From contig CAZXQG010000011.1 of assembly GCA_964642725.1 (NCBI GenBank), positions 15,094 to 79,093 on the forward strand: a stretch of DNA of 64,000 nucleotides, written 5' to 3'. Under the pieces are notes generated by a model. That model was given only the letters and a program-made list of their open reading frames with translations. It searched no databases and had not been told where the DNA came from. How positions within the stretch are numbered: the first letter of the stretch is position 1; each line of letters starts with the position of its first letter. Both the position numbers and the translations under genes were made by a program. Below, piece by piece: positions 53,578-63,345 of the stretch. This stretch comes from JAGVPT01 sp964642725 (GTDB lineage Bacteria > Bacteroidota > Ignavibacteria > UBA10030 > UBA8401).

Positions 53578-55050
53578 ATGGAATTGCTACTTGTGAATTC
53601 GCAAACAGGAACGAACAGTTGCCCGCCGCTAGATTGGTGTAAAAAGCATCGTGTAGCAGAAAATTATCGTTGTATAATAAATCTCATTGGAACAAAGGAT
53701 AGAATAAAACGATTGCTTCTATTCATTGTCATCGTTGTACATATTCCGATTTGTACCTATTCCCAAGATCATTATAGATCTGATTCAACCCAACTTTTTA
53801 CACTCGAACAATGCATTCGCTATGCCCTGCAATACCAGCCCGGTTTGAATCAGTCCCTCGTGAACACGGCTATCGCCAGGGTGACCAATGCTATCAACCT
53901 GTCCGGTTGGTTCCCCCAATTGAATCTTTCCGGCAACATGGTTCATTACAGTCAATTACCTACGACGCTTTCGCCTAATCCTCTGCCGGGAGGGGCGCCG
54001 ATTCCAACACACACCGGCGTTGCAAACACCGCTATCCCCCAATTATCCGCTTCGCAAACACTATTTGAGCCACAGCTGTTTTATGCCGCAACCAGCGCTC
54101 CGCTGTTCACGAAGCAGGCTGAACAAATCACGGACAGCGTGAACATCTTCATCGTCTCATCTGTCAGTAAATCATTTTATAGCCTCTTACTGACGCTTGA
54201 GGAGATCGATGTATTGAAAGCAGATACCGCACGTCTCGGCAGAAATATTTTGGATGCATACAACCAGTATGTAGGAGGAATTGTCGATGAGACGGATTAT
54301 GAACAAGCGGTGATCACGCTCAATAATTCAAAGGCACAACTGAAGCAGCAGACTGAAAATGTTGTACCGGAATATGCCGCCTTAAAACAACTCATGGGGT
54401 ATCCGCCGGAAAAAAACTTTAACGTGACGTTTGATACGACGCGAATGATGCAAGAGATATATTCCGACACCACGAAGAAATTACACTACGAGAACCGGAT
54501 AGAGTATCAACAGCTTCAGACGGTAAAAGAATTACAGCATCAGCAAACCGTGTACAACAAACTTTCATTTCTTCCGACGGTCTCCGTTTTTTACGATTAT
54601 TATTATGAATACGAAAGTCCCGCATTCTCAAACCTTTTCAGAACCGCGTACCCCTATTCATATTTTGGAGTGTCTTTCAACTTTCCAATATTCACGGGGT
54701 TTTCGCGTATCGAAAACCTGCAGAGATCGGAACTTCAGGAGCAGAATGTGAATTGGGAAGAGATGAATTTGAAATCGCAGATTTACACGGAGTACACTTC
54801 CGCGTTGGCCAATTACAAAAGCAACCTGTATAACTTACGCTTGCTGGACGATAATAAATCGCGGGCACAGAATGTTTACCGCGTTGTTTCGCTCCAGTAC
54901 AAACAGGGAGTGGTCGCTTATCTCAATCTTCTTGTGGCTGAATCAAACCTCATCACCGCGGAAATAGGATCTATCGGCGCCCTCTTCCAGCTTCTGTCGA
55001 GCAAAATAGATTTGGAAAAAGCGATGGGCGAAATCCCTTCTCATTATTAA
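53578..55050 (+). CDS. TolC-family outer-membrane efflux protein
   Basis: A 490-residue frame encoding the outer-membrane channel of a tripartite exporter. The mature part begins LFTLEQCIRYALQYQPGLNQ, followed by long helical stretches with the TolC/OEP repeats (LTLEEIDVLKADTARL; YKQGVVAYLNLLVAESNLI). The signal peptide (RLLLFIVIVVHIPICTYSQ) lies at residues 45-63, which is unusual. The alternative is a start at 53704, where AAAGGA is followed four bases later by ATA in the place an ATG would be expected (reading KRLLLF). I keep the ATG at 53578 but consider it uncertain. It is the first gene of the efflux operon. Confidence 0.88.
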   Translation: MELLLVNSQTGTNSCPPLDWCKKHRVAENYRCIINLIGTKDRIKRLLLFIVIVVHIPICTYSQDHYRSDSTQLFTLEQCIRYALQYQPGLNQSLVNTAIARVTNAINLSGWFPQLNLSGNMVHYSQLPTTLSPNPLPGGAPIPTHTGVANTAIPQLSASQTLFEPQLFYAATSAPLFTKQAEQITDSVNIFIVSSVSKSFYSLLLTLEEIDVLKADTARLGRNILDAYNQYVGGIVDETDYEQAVITLNNSKAQLKQQTENVVPEYAALKQLMGYPPEKNFNVTFDTTRMMQEIYSDTTKKLHYENRIEYQQLQTVKELQHQQTVYNKLSFLPTVSVFYDYYYEYESPAFSNLFRTAYPYSYFGVSFNFPIFTGFSRIENLQRSELQEQNVNWEEMNLKSQIYTEYTSALANYKSNLYNLRLLDDNKSRAQNVYRVVSLQYKQGVVAYLNLLVAESNLITAEIGSIGALFQLLSSKIDLEKAMGEIPSHY

Positions 55051-55071
55051 TGCATTTCAACGGTCAGTATT

Positions 55072-56277
55072 ATGAATAGAATTTTCTTCAATATAGCATT
55101 CATCGGTTGCCTGGTTATTTGCTCATGCAAACAAGAGTCGCCGCCCCCGCCCCCGCCCGTACCGGTGAACCTGTTTACCGTGAAGGCGCAACCGGTTACC
55201 TATTATGACAGGTACACGGCTACAACGGTAGCACTGAGCCAAGTCAATCTGCTTCCCGAAGTGCAGGGCTACATTACCGGAATATTTTTTAAAGAAGGGA
55301 GTCACGTAACGAAAGGGCAGAAGTTGTACGATATTGACAGGCGGATCTACGAAGATAACTACAATACGGCTGCCGCTAATGTTAAAGTTGCTGAGGGGAA
55401 TTTGAAACAAGCACAACAGGATGCCGATCGCTATCAGTATCTGAATAAAAATAAAGCCGTTGCAAAACAGCTGTATGACCATGCGATGATTGCGCTCGAA
55501 AATTCACAAAACGCATTCCAATCGGCATTAGAGGCGTTAAAAATCTCCAAGACGAATTTGGCGTATTCCGTTATTACCGCTCCATTCGATGGAACGATAG
55601 GATTCAGCCAGGTGAAACTCGGAGATTTGGTGACGGTAGGGCAGACGATCCTTATTACCATCTCTACCGATGACCCGATGGGAGTTGATTTTTTGATCAA
55701 CGAAAAGCAGCTCTCTTTTTTTAATTCTCTTCAACATGCCGGTCATCAGTCAGTTGATTCTTTGTTCACGCTCATACTGCCGAACAATTCTCTGTATTCT
55801 TCTACAGGAATACTTTCTGTCATCGACCGGGCAGTGAATCCTCAAACGGGTTCCATCAGAGTTAGACTTCTCTTTCCTAATCCGCAATCTTTTTTACGAG
55901 TAGGCATGAGTTGTGTTGTACGGGTCCAGAATCAGGATTCAACCGCTCAATTGGTCATACCCAATAAAGCTGTCGTGGAAGAAATGGGAGAATATTTTGT
56001 TTATGTGGCGAAGGATAGCATGATGAATACCGGCGATAAGGCTGGAGATTCCCCTGCGGCGAAGGGCGATCCCCGCCTGTTTGCATTTCAAAAGAAAGTC
56101 CAGCTTGGAGCAATTCTTGGGCCCAATGTGATTATAAAAAGCGGAATCAACGAGGGGGACAACATTGTCGCTGACGGAATACAATCATTGCATAATGGCT
56201 CATCTATAATGCCTTCGGGGGACCGCTCTTCGGCACAAGTAGGAAAAGGGACTGGAAGCAAACAAAATTCGCAATAG
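55072..56277 (+). CDS. RND efflux periplasmic adaptor (membrane fusion) lipoprotein
   Basis: A 401-residue adaptor linking inner-membrane RND pump and outer-membrane channel. The N-terminus is a lipoprotein signal with lipobox VICSC, followed by a proline run. The barrel-sandwich halves (LPEVQGYITGIFFKEGSHVTKGQ; YSVITAPFDGTIGFSQVKLG) flank a helical hairpin (AEGNLKQAQQDADRYQYLNKNK). The beta-barrel and membrane-proximal parts follow (GSIRVRLLFPNP, VPNKAVVEEMGEYFVY-like). The overall layout is AcrA/MexA-like. It starts 21 bp after the TolC gene. Confidence 0.93.
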   Translation: MNRIFFNIAFIGCLVICSCKQESPPPPPPVPVNLFTVKAQPVTYYDRYTATTVALSQVNLLPEVQGYITGIFFKEGSHVTKGQKLYDIDRRIYEDNYNTAAANVKVAEGNLKQAQQDADRYQYLNKNKAVAKQLYDHAMIALENSQNAFQSALEALKISKTNLAYSVITAPFDGTIGFSQVKLGDLVTVGQTILITISTDDPMGVDFLINEKQLSFFNSLQHAGHQSVDSLFTLILPNNSLYSSTGILSVIDRAVNPQTGSIRVRLLFPNPQSFLRVGMSCVVRVQNQDSTAQLVIPNKAVVEEMGEYFVYVAKDSMMNTGDKAGDSPAAKGDPRLFAFQKKVQLGAILGPNVIIKSGINEGDNIVADGIQSLHNGSSIMPSGDRSSAQVGKGTGSKQNSQ

Positions 56278-56347
56278 AACTCGCGTGACATGCAATAAAA
56301 TCATTTCCGATTGAATAACTCATGTTACGAAAGATGGCCTGAATATC

Positions 56348-56398
56348 GCCACAAAGTCGCGAAAACTAAATATCTTGGTGACTTTGTGTCTTCGTGGC
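56348..56398. repeat. Intergenic inverted repeat with CACAAAGTC/GACTTTGTG arms
   Basis: Outer arms GCCAC/GTGGC and inner arms CACAAAGTC/GACTTTGTG lie in the 173-bp gap between the adaptor and the first RND gene. The wording (GACTTTGTGTCTTCGTGGC) is like dispersed intergenic repeats. There is no T tract, so it is probably not a terminator, and the operon can read through it. Confidence 0.5.
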
Positions 56399-56450
56399 AA
56401 TTTGGCAAAGATTTTCAATCCTGCGCAACATCAGCTAGTAAAAATAAACT

Positions 56451-59400
56451 ATGATCGCTAATACCTTTATCAAGAGGCCGGTCACTGCTATTGTCATCTC
56501 GATCATATTAGTGATCACGGGTATTATCTGTATCTTTAACTCGCCCGTAGAGCAGTATCCTCAAATCACACCTCCCGTTGTGCAGGTGAACGGTCAATTT
56601 ACGGGCGCCGATGCGCTGACTGTTGAACAGACCGTCGCAACTCCTATTGAACAGCAGGTCAACGGTACTCCGGGCATGGAGTACATGCAAAGCAATAATA
56701 CCAATAACGGTTTGATGTCGATGAACGTAACGTTCGACATCGGAACCGATATTAATATTGCCACGCTGGATGTTCAAAACCGTGTCAGTATTGCCACGCC
56801 TTTATTGCCTGCAGCAGTGAGCCGTCTCGGCCTCACCGTGCGAGCGCTGAATCCCAGCATGCTCATGATGGTGGCCGTCTACGCACCGCAGGGAACGCAC
56901 GACATCACCTTCCTCGATAATTATACGAACATCTTCGTGCAGGATGCATTGCTCCGGGTCCCCGGCGTTGGCAGCATCAGCAGATTCACGGACGATTTCA
57001 GCATGCGGATCTGGATGGATCCGGAGAAAATGACAAGCTACAGCTTAACTCCCACCGATGTCATCTCCGCGTTGAATGCACAAAATGTACAGGTAGCTGC
57101 CGGTTCGGCGGGCGTACCGCCGCAACAAAAGACGCAGACATTTGAATTAGGTATTCTTGTCAACGGACGCTTGAGCAAGGTTTCAGATTTTGAAAATGTC
57201 ATCGTTAAAACAAGCCCAGCCACCGGTGAACTGGTATACCTGAAGGACGTAGCACGGGTGGAGCTAGGCAAGTTCACTTTTTCGAGCAATTCATTTGTCG
57301 ATGGGAATCGAGCTTCTTGTCTGCTTATTTATCAGGCACCGGGGAGCAATGCTCTTGAAACGGCAAGCGGCGTTTATAAAGTACTCGCCCAATTGAAAAA
57401 ATCTTTTCCCACGGATGTTGACTACAAAATCCCATTTGAGTCGGTAACCGTTGTCAGGGTTTCGATGAGTGAAGTTGTCGTCACACTCCTTCTAGCGCTG
57501 GGACTTGTCGCCCTCGTCGTTTATTTGTTCCTTCAGAACGTGCGCACCACGCTCATCCCTGTTCTTGCCATTCCCGTATCGATCTTAGGGACATTCTGTT
57601 TCTTCATTCCGCTTGGGTTCACGATTAACACGCTCACCATGTTTGGGTTTGTATTGGCCATCGGCATCGTGGTGGACGATGCTATTATTGTCGTAGAAGC
57701 GGTGGAGCATTACATGGACGAACATCACCTGTCCGCGAAGGAGGCAACCTATCAGGCGATGAAAGATATTTCAGCTCCCGTTGTGGCAATTGCGCTTATC
57801 CTGGCGGCGGTTTTCGTCCCTGTTGGATTCATACCAGGCATCGTAGGACGATTGTATCAGCAGTTCGCCATCACGATTGCGATCTCGGTGATGCTTTCCG
57901 CATTTGTTGCTTTATCGTTAACGCCGGCTCTCTGTAGTCTTCTTCTCAAGCCATCACAGAAAGAAGCAGCACCTCGAGGGGCGGGCCGGTTTTTTGCCGC
58001 CTTCAATAATTGGTTTGACAGACTCACGGATAGATACTCCGACGGCGTTAGGCGCAGCATCAAGGCGTCACGGTATGTTGTCGTCCTCCTTCTTTGTGTT
58101 TGTATCGGAGCGGCATTCTTATTTCGGAACAAGTCAACGGGGTTCATTCCTTCCGAAGACGATGGAAATCTTTACATAACATTTCAATTACCCCCTGCAT
58201 CTTCTACTGCCCAATCCGTTGCAGTCATGACCAAGCTGATGGCGGTCATCGCGTCCACTCCGGGCGTCGGGCACTATGCGGCATTGTCCGGTTTGAATGT
58301 CGTGACCAATGCAACCAATTCGAATTGCGGTACTATTTATTGCCAGCTTAAATCATGGGATGAACGTTCTAAAGCCAGCGAGCAAGTGCCGGGCATCATC
58401 CGTGTGATGCAGCATCGGATCATCGACGCCGGTCTTACCAACGCCAATGTCCAGGTCATTCAGCCTTCACCGATTCCGGGCGTGGGCTCGGTGGTCGGTT
58501 TCAGCTTCCAGATAGAACAGCGCAACACCAACGATGATATCCATGCATTTGAAAAAGTTGTCAATAGATTTGTCGATGAGGCAAATAAGAATCCGGCGAT
58601 CTCCAATGCGTACAGTTTTTATTCTGCCCATACACCCAATTACAATCTCACGGTCAATCGGGAAAAATGTGAAAAGCTGGGAGTGAACATTGCAGATGTC
58701 TTCACAACAATCCAAGCGTATATGGGGAGTATCTACGTTAACGATTTCACTACCTATAACCGCACGTTTCACGTCGTCGTGCAGGCGGATACGATGTCGC
58801 GCGCTGCGGTATCGGACATAGACAAATATTACGTTCGTAATCAAGCCGGGGCAATGGTTCCCCTCGGCACGCTGATTAGCTACGCGCCGACGGAAGCTGC
58901 GCCGCTGATATCACACTTTAATATTTTCCGGTCTGCCGAAATTGATGGAGCATCTTCCTCGGGATACAGCAGTACCGAAACCCTGGATGCCCTGAAAGAT
59001 GTAGCGCAGAAAGTGCTGCCGCAGGGGTACGATTACGAGTATTCCGGTTTGAGCTATGAGGAAATCAAAGAAGGCTCAACGACAATCTATATCTTCGTCT
59101 TTTCGATCACCTTCGTTTTTCTTTTTCTCGCAGCGCTCTATGAAAGCTGGTCAGTTCCTTTTTCGGTACTGCTGGCCGTACCGATCGGGGCTTTTGGAGC
59201 TATCCTCACGCTGACTTCTCTGCCGAGCATTTCGAACAATGTCTATGCGCAAATAGGACTCATCACGCTCATTGGGCTTGCCGCCAAAAATGCCATCCTT
59301 ATCGTGGAATTTGCTAAGGTGCGTGTCGATCGGGGGGAAGAGCTTATCAAGTCCACCATGGAAGCGGTACGTCTGCGTTTACGGCCAATCGTTATGACCT

Positions 59401-59711
59401 CCATGGCATTTATCCTTGGTGTGATGCCGCTTGTCTTTGCAACAGGAGCCGGAGCGGTCGCTCGCAAAACGATAGGGTTTACGGTTCTCGGAGGCATGCT
59501 GGCAGCGACTACGCTTGCTATTTTCATCGTCCCGGTGCTGTTCGTTATCATCACGCGTTTATCGTATGGCCGGGAAAAGCTCGCCTATCTCCAGGATCAT
59601 CACATCGAATTAATGGAAAAAGCGAAACGAGTAGAACAACAAAACATCGACCCGGAATTAGAGTACGATTTGCAAAGATCCCGCGATATCTATAACCTTG
59701 ACCAGGAATGA
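56451..59711 (+). CDS. RND efflux pump inner-membrane subunit, copy 1 (HAE1/AcrB type)
   Basis: A 1086-residue proton-driven exporter. It starts MIANTFIKRPVTAIVISI, typical of AcrB relatives. The proton relay is intact: Asp409-Asp410 in GIVVDDAIIVVEAVEHYMDE on TM4 and the TM10 lysine in LAAKNAILIVEFAKV. Two large periplasmic loops (porter and docking domains) and 12 membrane helices can be inferred. Length is slightly above AcrB (1049). It closely resembles the next gene over its whole length, down to the first codons, showing a tandem duplication. Its TGA overlaps the ATG of copy 2. Confidence 0.95.
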   Translation: MIANTFIKRPVTAIVISIILVITGIICIFNSPVEQYPQITPPVVQVNGQFTGADALTVEQTVATPIEQQVNGTPGMEYMQSNNTNNGLMSMNVTFDIGTDINIATLDVQNRVSIATPLLPAAVSRLGLTVRALNPSMLMMVAVYAPQGTHDITFLDNYTNIFVQDALLRVPGVGSISRFTDDFSMRIWMDPEKMTSYSLTPTDVISALNAQNVQVAAGSAGVPPQQKTQTFELGILVNGRLSKVSDFENVIVKTSPATGELVYLKDVARVELGKFTFSSNSFVDGNRASCLLIYQAPGSNALETASGVYKVLAQLKKSFPTDVDYKIPFESVTVVRVSMSEVVVTLLLALGLVALVVYLFLQNVRTTLIPVLAIPVSILGTFCFFIPLGFTINTLTMFGFVLAIGIVVDDAIIVVEAVEHYMDEHHLSAKEATYQAMKDISAPVVAIALILAAVFVPVGFIPGIVGRLYQQFAITIAISVMLSAFVALSLTPALCSLLLKPSQKEAAPRGAGRFFAAFNNWFDRLTDRYSDGVRRSIKASRYVVVLLLCVCIGAAFLFRNKSTGFIPSEDDGNLYITFQLPPASSTAQSVAVMTKLMAVIASTPGVGHYAALSGLNVVTNATNSNCGTIYCQLKSWDERSKASEQVPGIIRVMQHRIIDAGLTNANVQVIQPSPIPGVGSVVGFSFQIEQRNTNDDIHAFEKVVNRFVDEANKNPAISNAYSFYSAHTPNYNLTVNREKCEKLGVNIADVFTTIQAYMGSIYVNDFTTYNRTFHVVVQADTMSRAAVSDIDKYYVRNQAGAMVPLGTLISYAPTEAAPLISHFNIFRSAEIDGASSSGYSSTETLDALKDVAQKVLPQGYDYEYSGLSYEEIKEGSTTIYIFVFSITFVFLFLAALYESWSVPFSVLLAVPIGAFGAILTLTSLPSISNNVYAQIGLITLIGLAAKNAILIVEFAKVRVDRGEELIKSTMEAVRLRLRPIVMTSMAFILGVMPLVFATGAGAVARKTIGFTVLGGMLAATTLAIFIVPVLFVIITRLSYGREKLAYLQDHHIELMEKAKRVEQQNIDPELEYDLQRSRDIYNLDQE

Positions 59712-62700
59712 TCGCTAATACATTTATCAAACGGCCGGTTACCGCAATCGTCATCTCTCTCGTGCTGATGATATCGGGTATTATTTGTATAGCGAACCTT
59801 GCCGTTGATCAATATCCGAATATAACTCCGCCCGGTGTCTCCATAAGTGGACAATATACGGGCGCGGATGCCCAAACCGTCGAACAAACAGTTGCTACTC
59901 CTATTGAAGAACAAGTCAATGGGACTCCGGGCATGGAGTACATGCAAAGCACTAACACCAATACCGGAGCGATGAGCATTAGTGTGACATTTAATGTCGG
60001 CACCAATGTTCATATCGCCGCATTAAATGTTCAAAACCGCGTGGGTATTGCTACTCCCTTGTTACCCTCGGTCGTGAGCCGCCTCGGCCTGACGGTCCGT
60101 GCACGCAATCCGAGTCAGCTCATGCAAATAGCTGTCTTCTCGCCGAAGGGAACTCACAATATTACGTTCCTTGATAATTACACCAATGTGTTCATAGAAG
60201 ATGCATTGCTGCGAGTTCCGGGTGTTGGCGATGTAAATACGCGAACGGACAACTTTAGCATGCGCGTCTGGATGAATCCGGAAAAGATGGCAGCGTACAG
60301 CCTGACCCCGCAAGATATCATTACCGCATTGAACGCACAAAATGTGCAGGTAGCGGCAGGCTCGGTGGGTGCTCCACCCCAGCAAAACACACAAACGTTT
60401 GAATTGGGGATTCTCGTCAATGGACGGCTAAGTAAAGTTCCGGATTTTGAAAATGTCGTCGTTAAGACCGTTCCAGCCACGGGTGAGCTTGTTCATCTCA
60501 AAGATGTGGCAAGGGTTGAACTGGGTAAGTTCACTTTTTCCAGCAACTCCTTTGTCGATGGAAAGCGGGCCTCGATCCTGTTTATCTATCAGACGCCGGG
60601 AAGCAATGCCCTTGAAACGGCAAATAATGTCTACGCGACATTGGAGCAATTGAAAAAATCTTTCCCGGCCGATGTTGATTATGAAGTGCCTTTTGAGTCA
60701 ATTACGATAATAAAAGTTTCTATGCAAGAAGTGATAGGGACATTATTGAAAGCGCTGGGTCTCGTCGCCATCGTGGTCTTCCTGTTCCTTCAGAACTGGC
60801 GTTCCACGCTTATCCCTATTCTTGCCATTCCCGTGTCGATCTTAGGGACCTTCTGTTTCTTCATCCCGCTCGGGTTTACGATCAACACGCTCACTATGTT
60901 CGGCTTCGTTCTTGCTATCGGCATTGTCGTGGACGATGCTATTATCGTGGTAGAGGCAGTGCAGCATTATATTGACGAACATCACTTGTCCGCGAAAGAG
61001 GCGACTTACCGCGCCATGAAAGATATATCTGCACCGGTTGTCACCATTGCGCTTATCCTCGCAGCGGTGTTCGTGCCCGTCGGTTTCATCCCGGGCATCG
61101 TCGGACGATTGTATCAGCAGTTTGCCATCACCATTGCGATATCGGTCATGCTGTCCGCATTCATTGCACTATCGTTAACCCCGGCGCTGTGCACGTTGCT
61201 TCTTAAGCCGCACGGAACCAACAAGTCACGATGGAGTGACAAGTTTTTCGGTCGCTTCAATCGTTGGTTTGAAACGCTGACGAAAGACTATGTCCACGCT
61301 GTTCGGCGCGGGATCAATGCGTCAAGGTATGTTATAATTTTGCTCGTGTGCATTTGTATTGCTGCCTTCTTCTTGTTCAAGAAGAAGCCATCGGGTTTTA
61401 TTCCTGCTGAAGATGACGGTCGCCTGTACGTTACGTACCAAATGCCTGAGGGGACTTCTACCACTCAATCCGTTGCGGTTATTACGAAGCTCATGGAGAT
61501 CGTCGGTTCTACCCCCGGCGTGAATCACTATTCGGCCATATCCGGCTTGAACATATTGAATTTCGGCACCACGTCTAATGCCGGTAGTATCTTTTGCATG
61601 CTTAAACCATGGGAACAGCGGACCGTGCCGGAGGAACAAATACCCGGCATTATGAATGTGCTGAGAAAACGCATTGCCGCCACAGGTATTGACAATGCCA
61701 GTATCGTCGTCATTCCGCCTCCTCCGATTCGCGGCATAGGGCAAGCTGCGGGATTCAGTATGCAGATCGAGCAGGGAAGCACGAGCGATGATGTGCATGC
61801 ATTTGAAGCAGTCGTGAAGAAATTTGTCGCGGAGGCGCATAAGAATCCGGCAATCTCGACCGCGTTTAGTTATTACGGTGCACATACGCCAAGCTATGAC
61901 CTTACATTGGATCGTGAAAAATGTGAAAAGCTGGGAGTGAATATTGCAGACGTCTTTACAACGATGCAAGCGTACATGGGAAGTTTGTTTGTGAATAACT
62001 TCACGCTGTACGACCGCACGTACCATGTGGTAGTGCAGGCAGATACAACCTATCGAGCGTTGATATCGGACCTCAATAAGTATTACGTGCGCAACCAGCG
62101 CGGCGAGATGGTGCCTTTCAGCACTCTGGTCAGCTACAAAGCGACCGAAGCGCCGCCGCTGATAACCCACTTCAATATTTTTCGTTCTGCAGAAGTGGAT
62201 GGCTCCACGCCGCCGGGGTACAGCACCGGGGAAGGAATAGACGCTCTCAGGGCAACGGCGGAAAAGTTTTTACCGCATGGATATACGTATGAGTTTTCTG
62301 GATTGAGCTATGAAGAGATAAAAGCAGGGTCGGCCACAATTTATATTTTCATTTTTTCCATCACGTTCGTATTTCTTTTTTTGGCCGCCCTCTACGAGAG
62401 TTGGTCTGTGCCTCTTACCGTATTGCTTCCGGTCCCTATCAGTGCGTTTGGCGCCATCCTGATGCTGATGTGTCTGCCGCGTCTTACCAACAATGTGTAC
62501 GCACAGATAGGACTCATCACCTTGATAGGGCTCTCTGCGAAGAATGCTATTCTGATCGTGGAATTTGCGAAGGTGCGCGTTGACCGCGGAGAGGAGCTTA
62601 TCCAATCCACGCTGGAAGCAGTCAAGCTGCGATTACGCCCCATCACGATGACATCCTTGGCTTTTATCCTCGGCGTGATGCCGCTTGCATTCGCAACAGG

Positions 62701-62941
62701 CGCGGGTGGGGTAGCGCGGAATACCATCGGATTTACCGTTCTCGGCGGCATGCTCGCGGCCTCGACGCTTGCGATATTGATTGTTCCGGTACTGTTCGTC
62801 GTCATCACACGCCTTTCATACGGCAAGAAGGAGCTCGACTATCTCCAGGCCCATCACGTGGAATTGATGGAACGAGAAAAGAAAATAGAACAACAGAAGA
62901 TCGACCCGGAATTGGAGTATGAGATGACTCATAATTTATGA
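59708..62941 (+). CDS. RND efflux pump inner-membrane subunit, copy 2 (HAE1/AcrB type)
   Basis: A 1077-residue paralogue of the preceding pump, starting MIANTFIKRPVTAIVISL, with the ATG inside the previous stop (ATGA). The TM4 aspartates (409-410 in GIVVDDAIIVVEAVQHYIDE) and the TM10 lysine (LSAKNAILIVEFAKV) are kept, so both copies should be active. Differences concentrate in the periplasmic substrate-binding parts and the linker near residue 500. Overlapping pump pairs behind one adaptor recall MdtB-MdtC, which form a mixed trimer; that is an inference here. Efflux substrates (drugs, bile-salt-like compounds, metabolites) cannot be predicted. Confidence 0.95.
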   Translation: MIANTFIKRPVTAIVISLVLMISGIICIANLAVDQYPNITPPGVSISGQYTGADAQTVEQTVATPIEEQVNGTPGMEYMQSTNTNTGAMSISVTFNVGTNVHIAALNVQNRVGIATPLLPSVVSRLGLTVRARNPSQLMQIAVFSPKGTHNITFLDNYTNVFIEDALLRVPGVGDVNTRTDNFSMRVWMNPEKMAAYSLTPQDIITALNAQNVQVAAGSVGAPPQQNTQTFELGILVNGRLSKVPDFENVVVKTVPATGELVHLKDVARVELGKFTFSSNSFVDGKRASILFIYQTPGSNALETANNVYATLEQLKKSFPADVDYEVPFESITIIKVSMQEVIGTLLKALGLVAIVVFLFLQNWRSTLIPILAIPVSILGTFCFFIPLGFTINTLTMFGFVLAIGIVVDDAIIVVEAVQHYIDEHHLSAKEATYRAMKDISAPVVTIALILAAVFVPVGFIPGIVGRLYQQFAITIAISVMLSAFIALSLTPALCTLLLKPHGTNKSRWSDKFFGRFNRWFETLTKDYVHAVRRGINASRYVIILLVCICIAAFFLFKKKPSGFIPAEDDGRLYVTYQMPEGTSTTQSVAVITKLMEIVGSTPGVNHYSAISGLNILNFGTTSNAGSIFCMLKPWEQRTVPEEQIPGIMNVLRKRIAATGIDNASIVVIPPPPIRGIGQAAGFSMQIEQGSTSDDVHAFEAVVKKFVAEAHKNPAISTAFSYYGAHTPSYDLTLDREKCEKLGVNIADVFTTMQAYMGSLFVNNFTLYDRTYHVVVQADTTYRALISDLNKYYVRNQRGEMVPFSTLVSYKATEAPPLITHFNIFRSAEVDGSTPPGYSTGEGIDALRATAEKFLPHGYTYEFSGLSYEEIKAGSATIYIFIFSITFVFLFLAALYESWSVPLTVLLPVPISAFGAILMLMCLPRLTNNVYAQIGLITLIGLSAKNAILIVEFAKVRVDRGEELIQSTLEAVKLRLRPITMTSLAFILGVMPLAFATGAGGVARNTIGFTVLGGMLAASTLAILIVPVLFVVITRLSYGKKELDYLQAHHVELMEREKKIEQQKIDPELEYEMTHNL

Positions 62942-63076
62942 GGGAAATAATAACAGGCGGGAGACCATGGCAAAGAAAAATGACGGCTCTTTGGATAGAT
63001 GCAATTGGAGGGCTTAAAAAAACAAAAAGTGCAAACAAACCGCGCCAATCTGCTAGCACTTCTCGTCCTTCTTCCT

Positions 63077-63101
63077 CGTTCCCAATCTCCGATTGGGAAC
63101 G
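63077..63101. repeat. Palindrome of the CGTTCCCAATC family, copy A
   Basis: Arms CGTTCCCAATC and GATTGGGAACG with a 3-base centre (TCC). Same arms as the palindrome at 50541-50565. Confidence 0.75.
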
Positions 63102-63133
63102 CAATGTACAGAAGCTCTGCTTCAATGTTAGAA

Positions 63134-63158
63134 CGTTCCCAAACTGAGTTTGGGAACG
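63134..63158. repeat. Palindrome of the CGTTCCC family, copy B (covarying arms)
   Basis: Arms CGTTCCCAAAC and GTTTGGGAACG with a 3-base centre (TGA). Relative to copy A, T at one position in the left arm is A and the matching base in the right arm has changed too, so pairing is kept. Confidence 0.75.
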
Positions 63159-63321
63159 AGGAGAAAAGACGGCGGATCTCGCTGTGATGCGCTCGATCGG
63201 CTTTCTAAAAAAAGAAAGGGAAGAGTTTCCTCTTCCCTTATAGTGGGCGCTGCTGGGATCGAATCCGCCACAAGATGGCGGATCTCGCTGTGAAGCGCTC
63301 GACCGGCTTTCTAAAAAAAGA

Positions 63322-63345
63322 AAGGGAAGAGTTTCCTCTTCCCTT
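63322..63345 (-). terminator. Representative array terminator (unit 1)
   Basis: Stem AAGGGAAGAG/CTCTTCCCTT with a 4-base loop; on the minus strand it is followed by TTTCTTTTTTT. Equivalent hairpins occur in every array unit. Confidence 0.8.

Noticed and set aside
61322..62170. Minus-strand frame of 282 codons
   Set aside because: Antisense to the second RND pump; a similar shadow occurs in the first pump.
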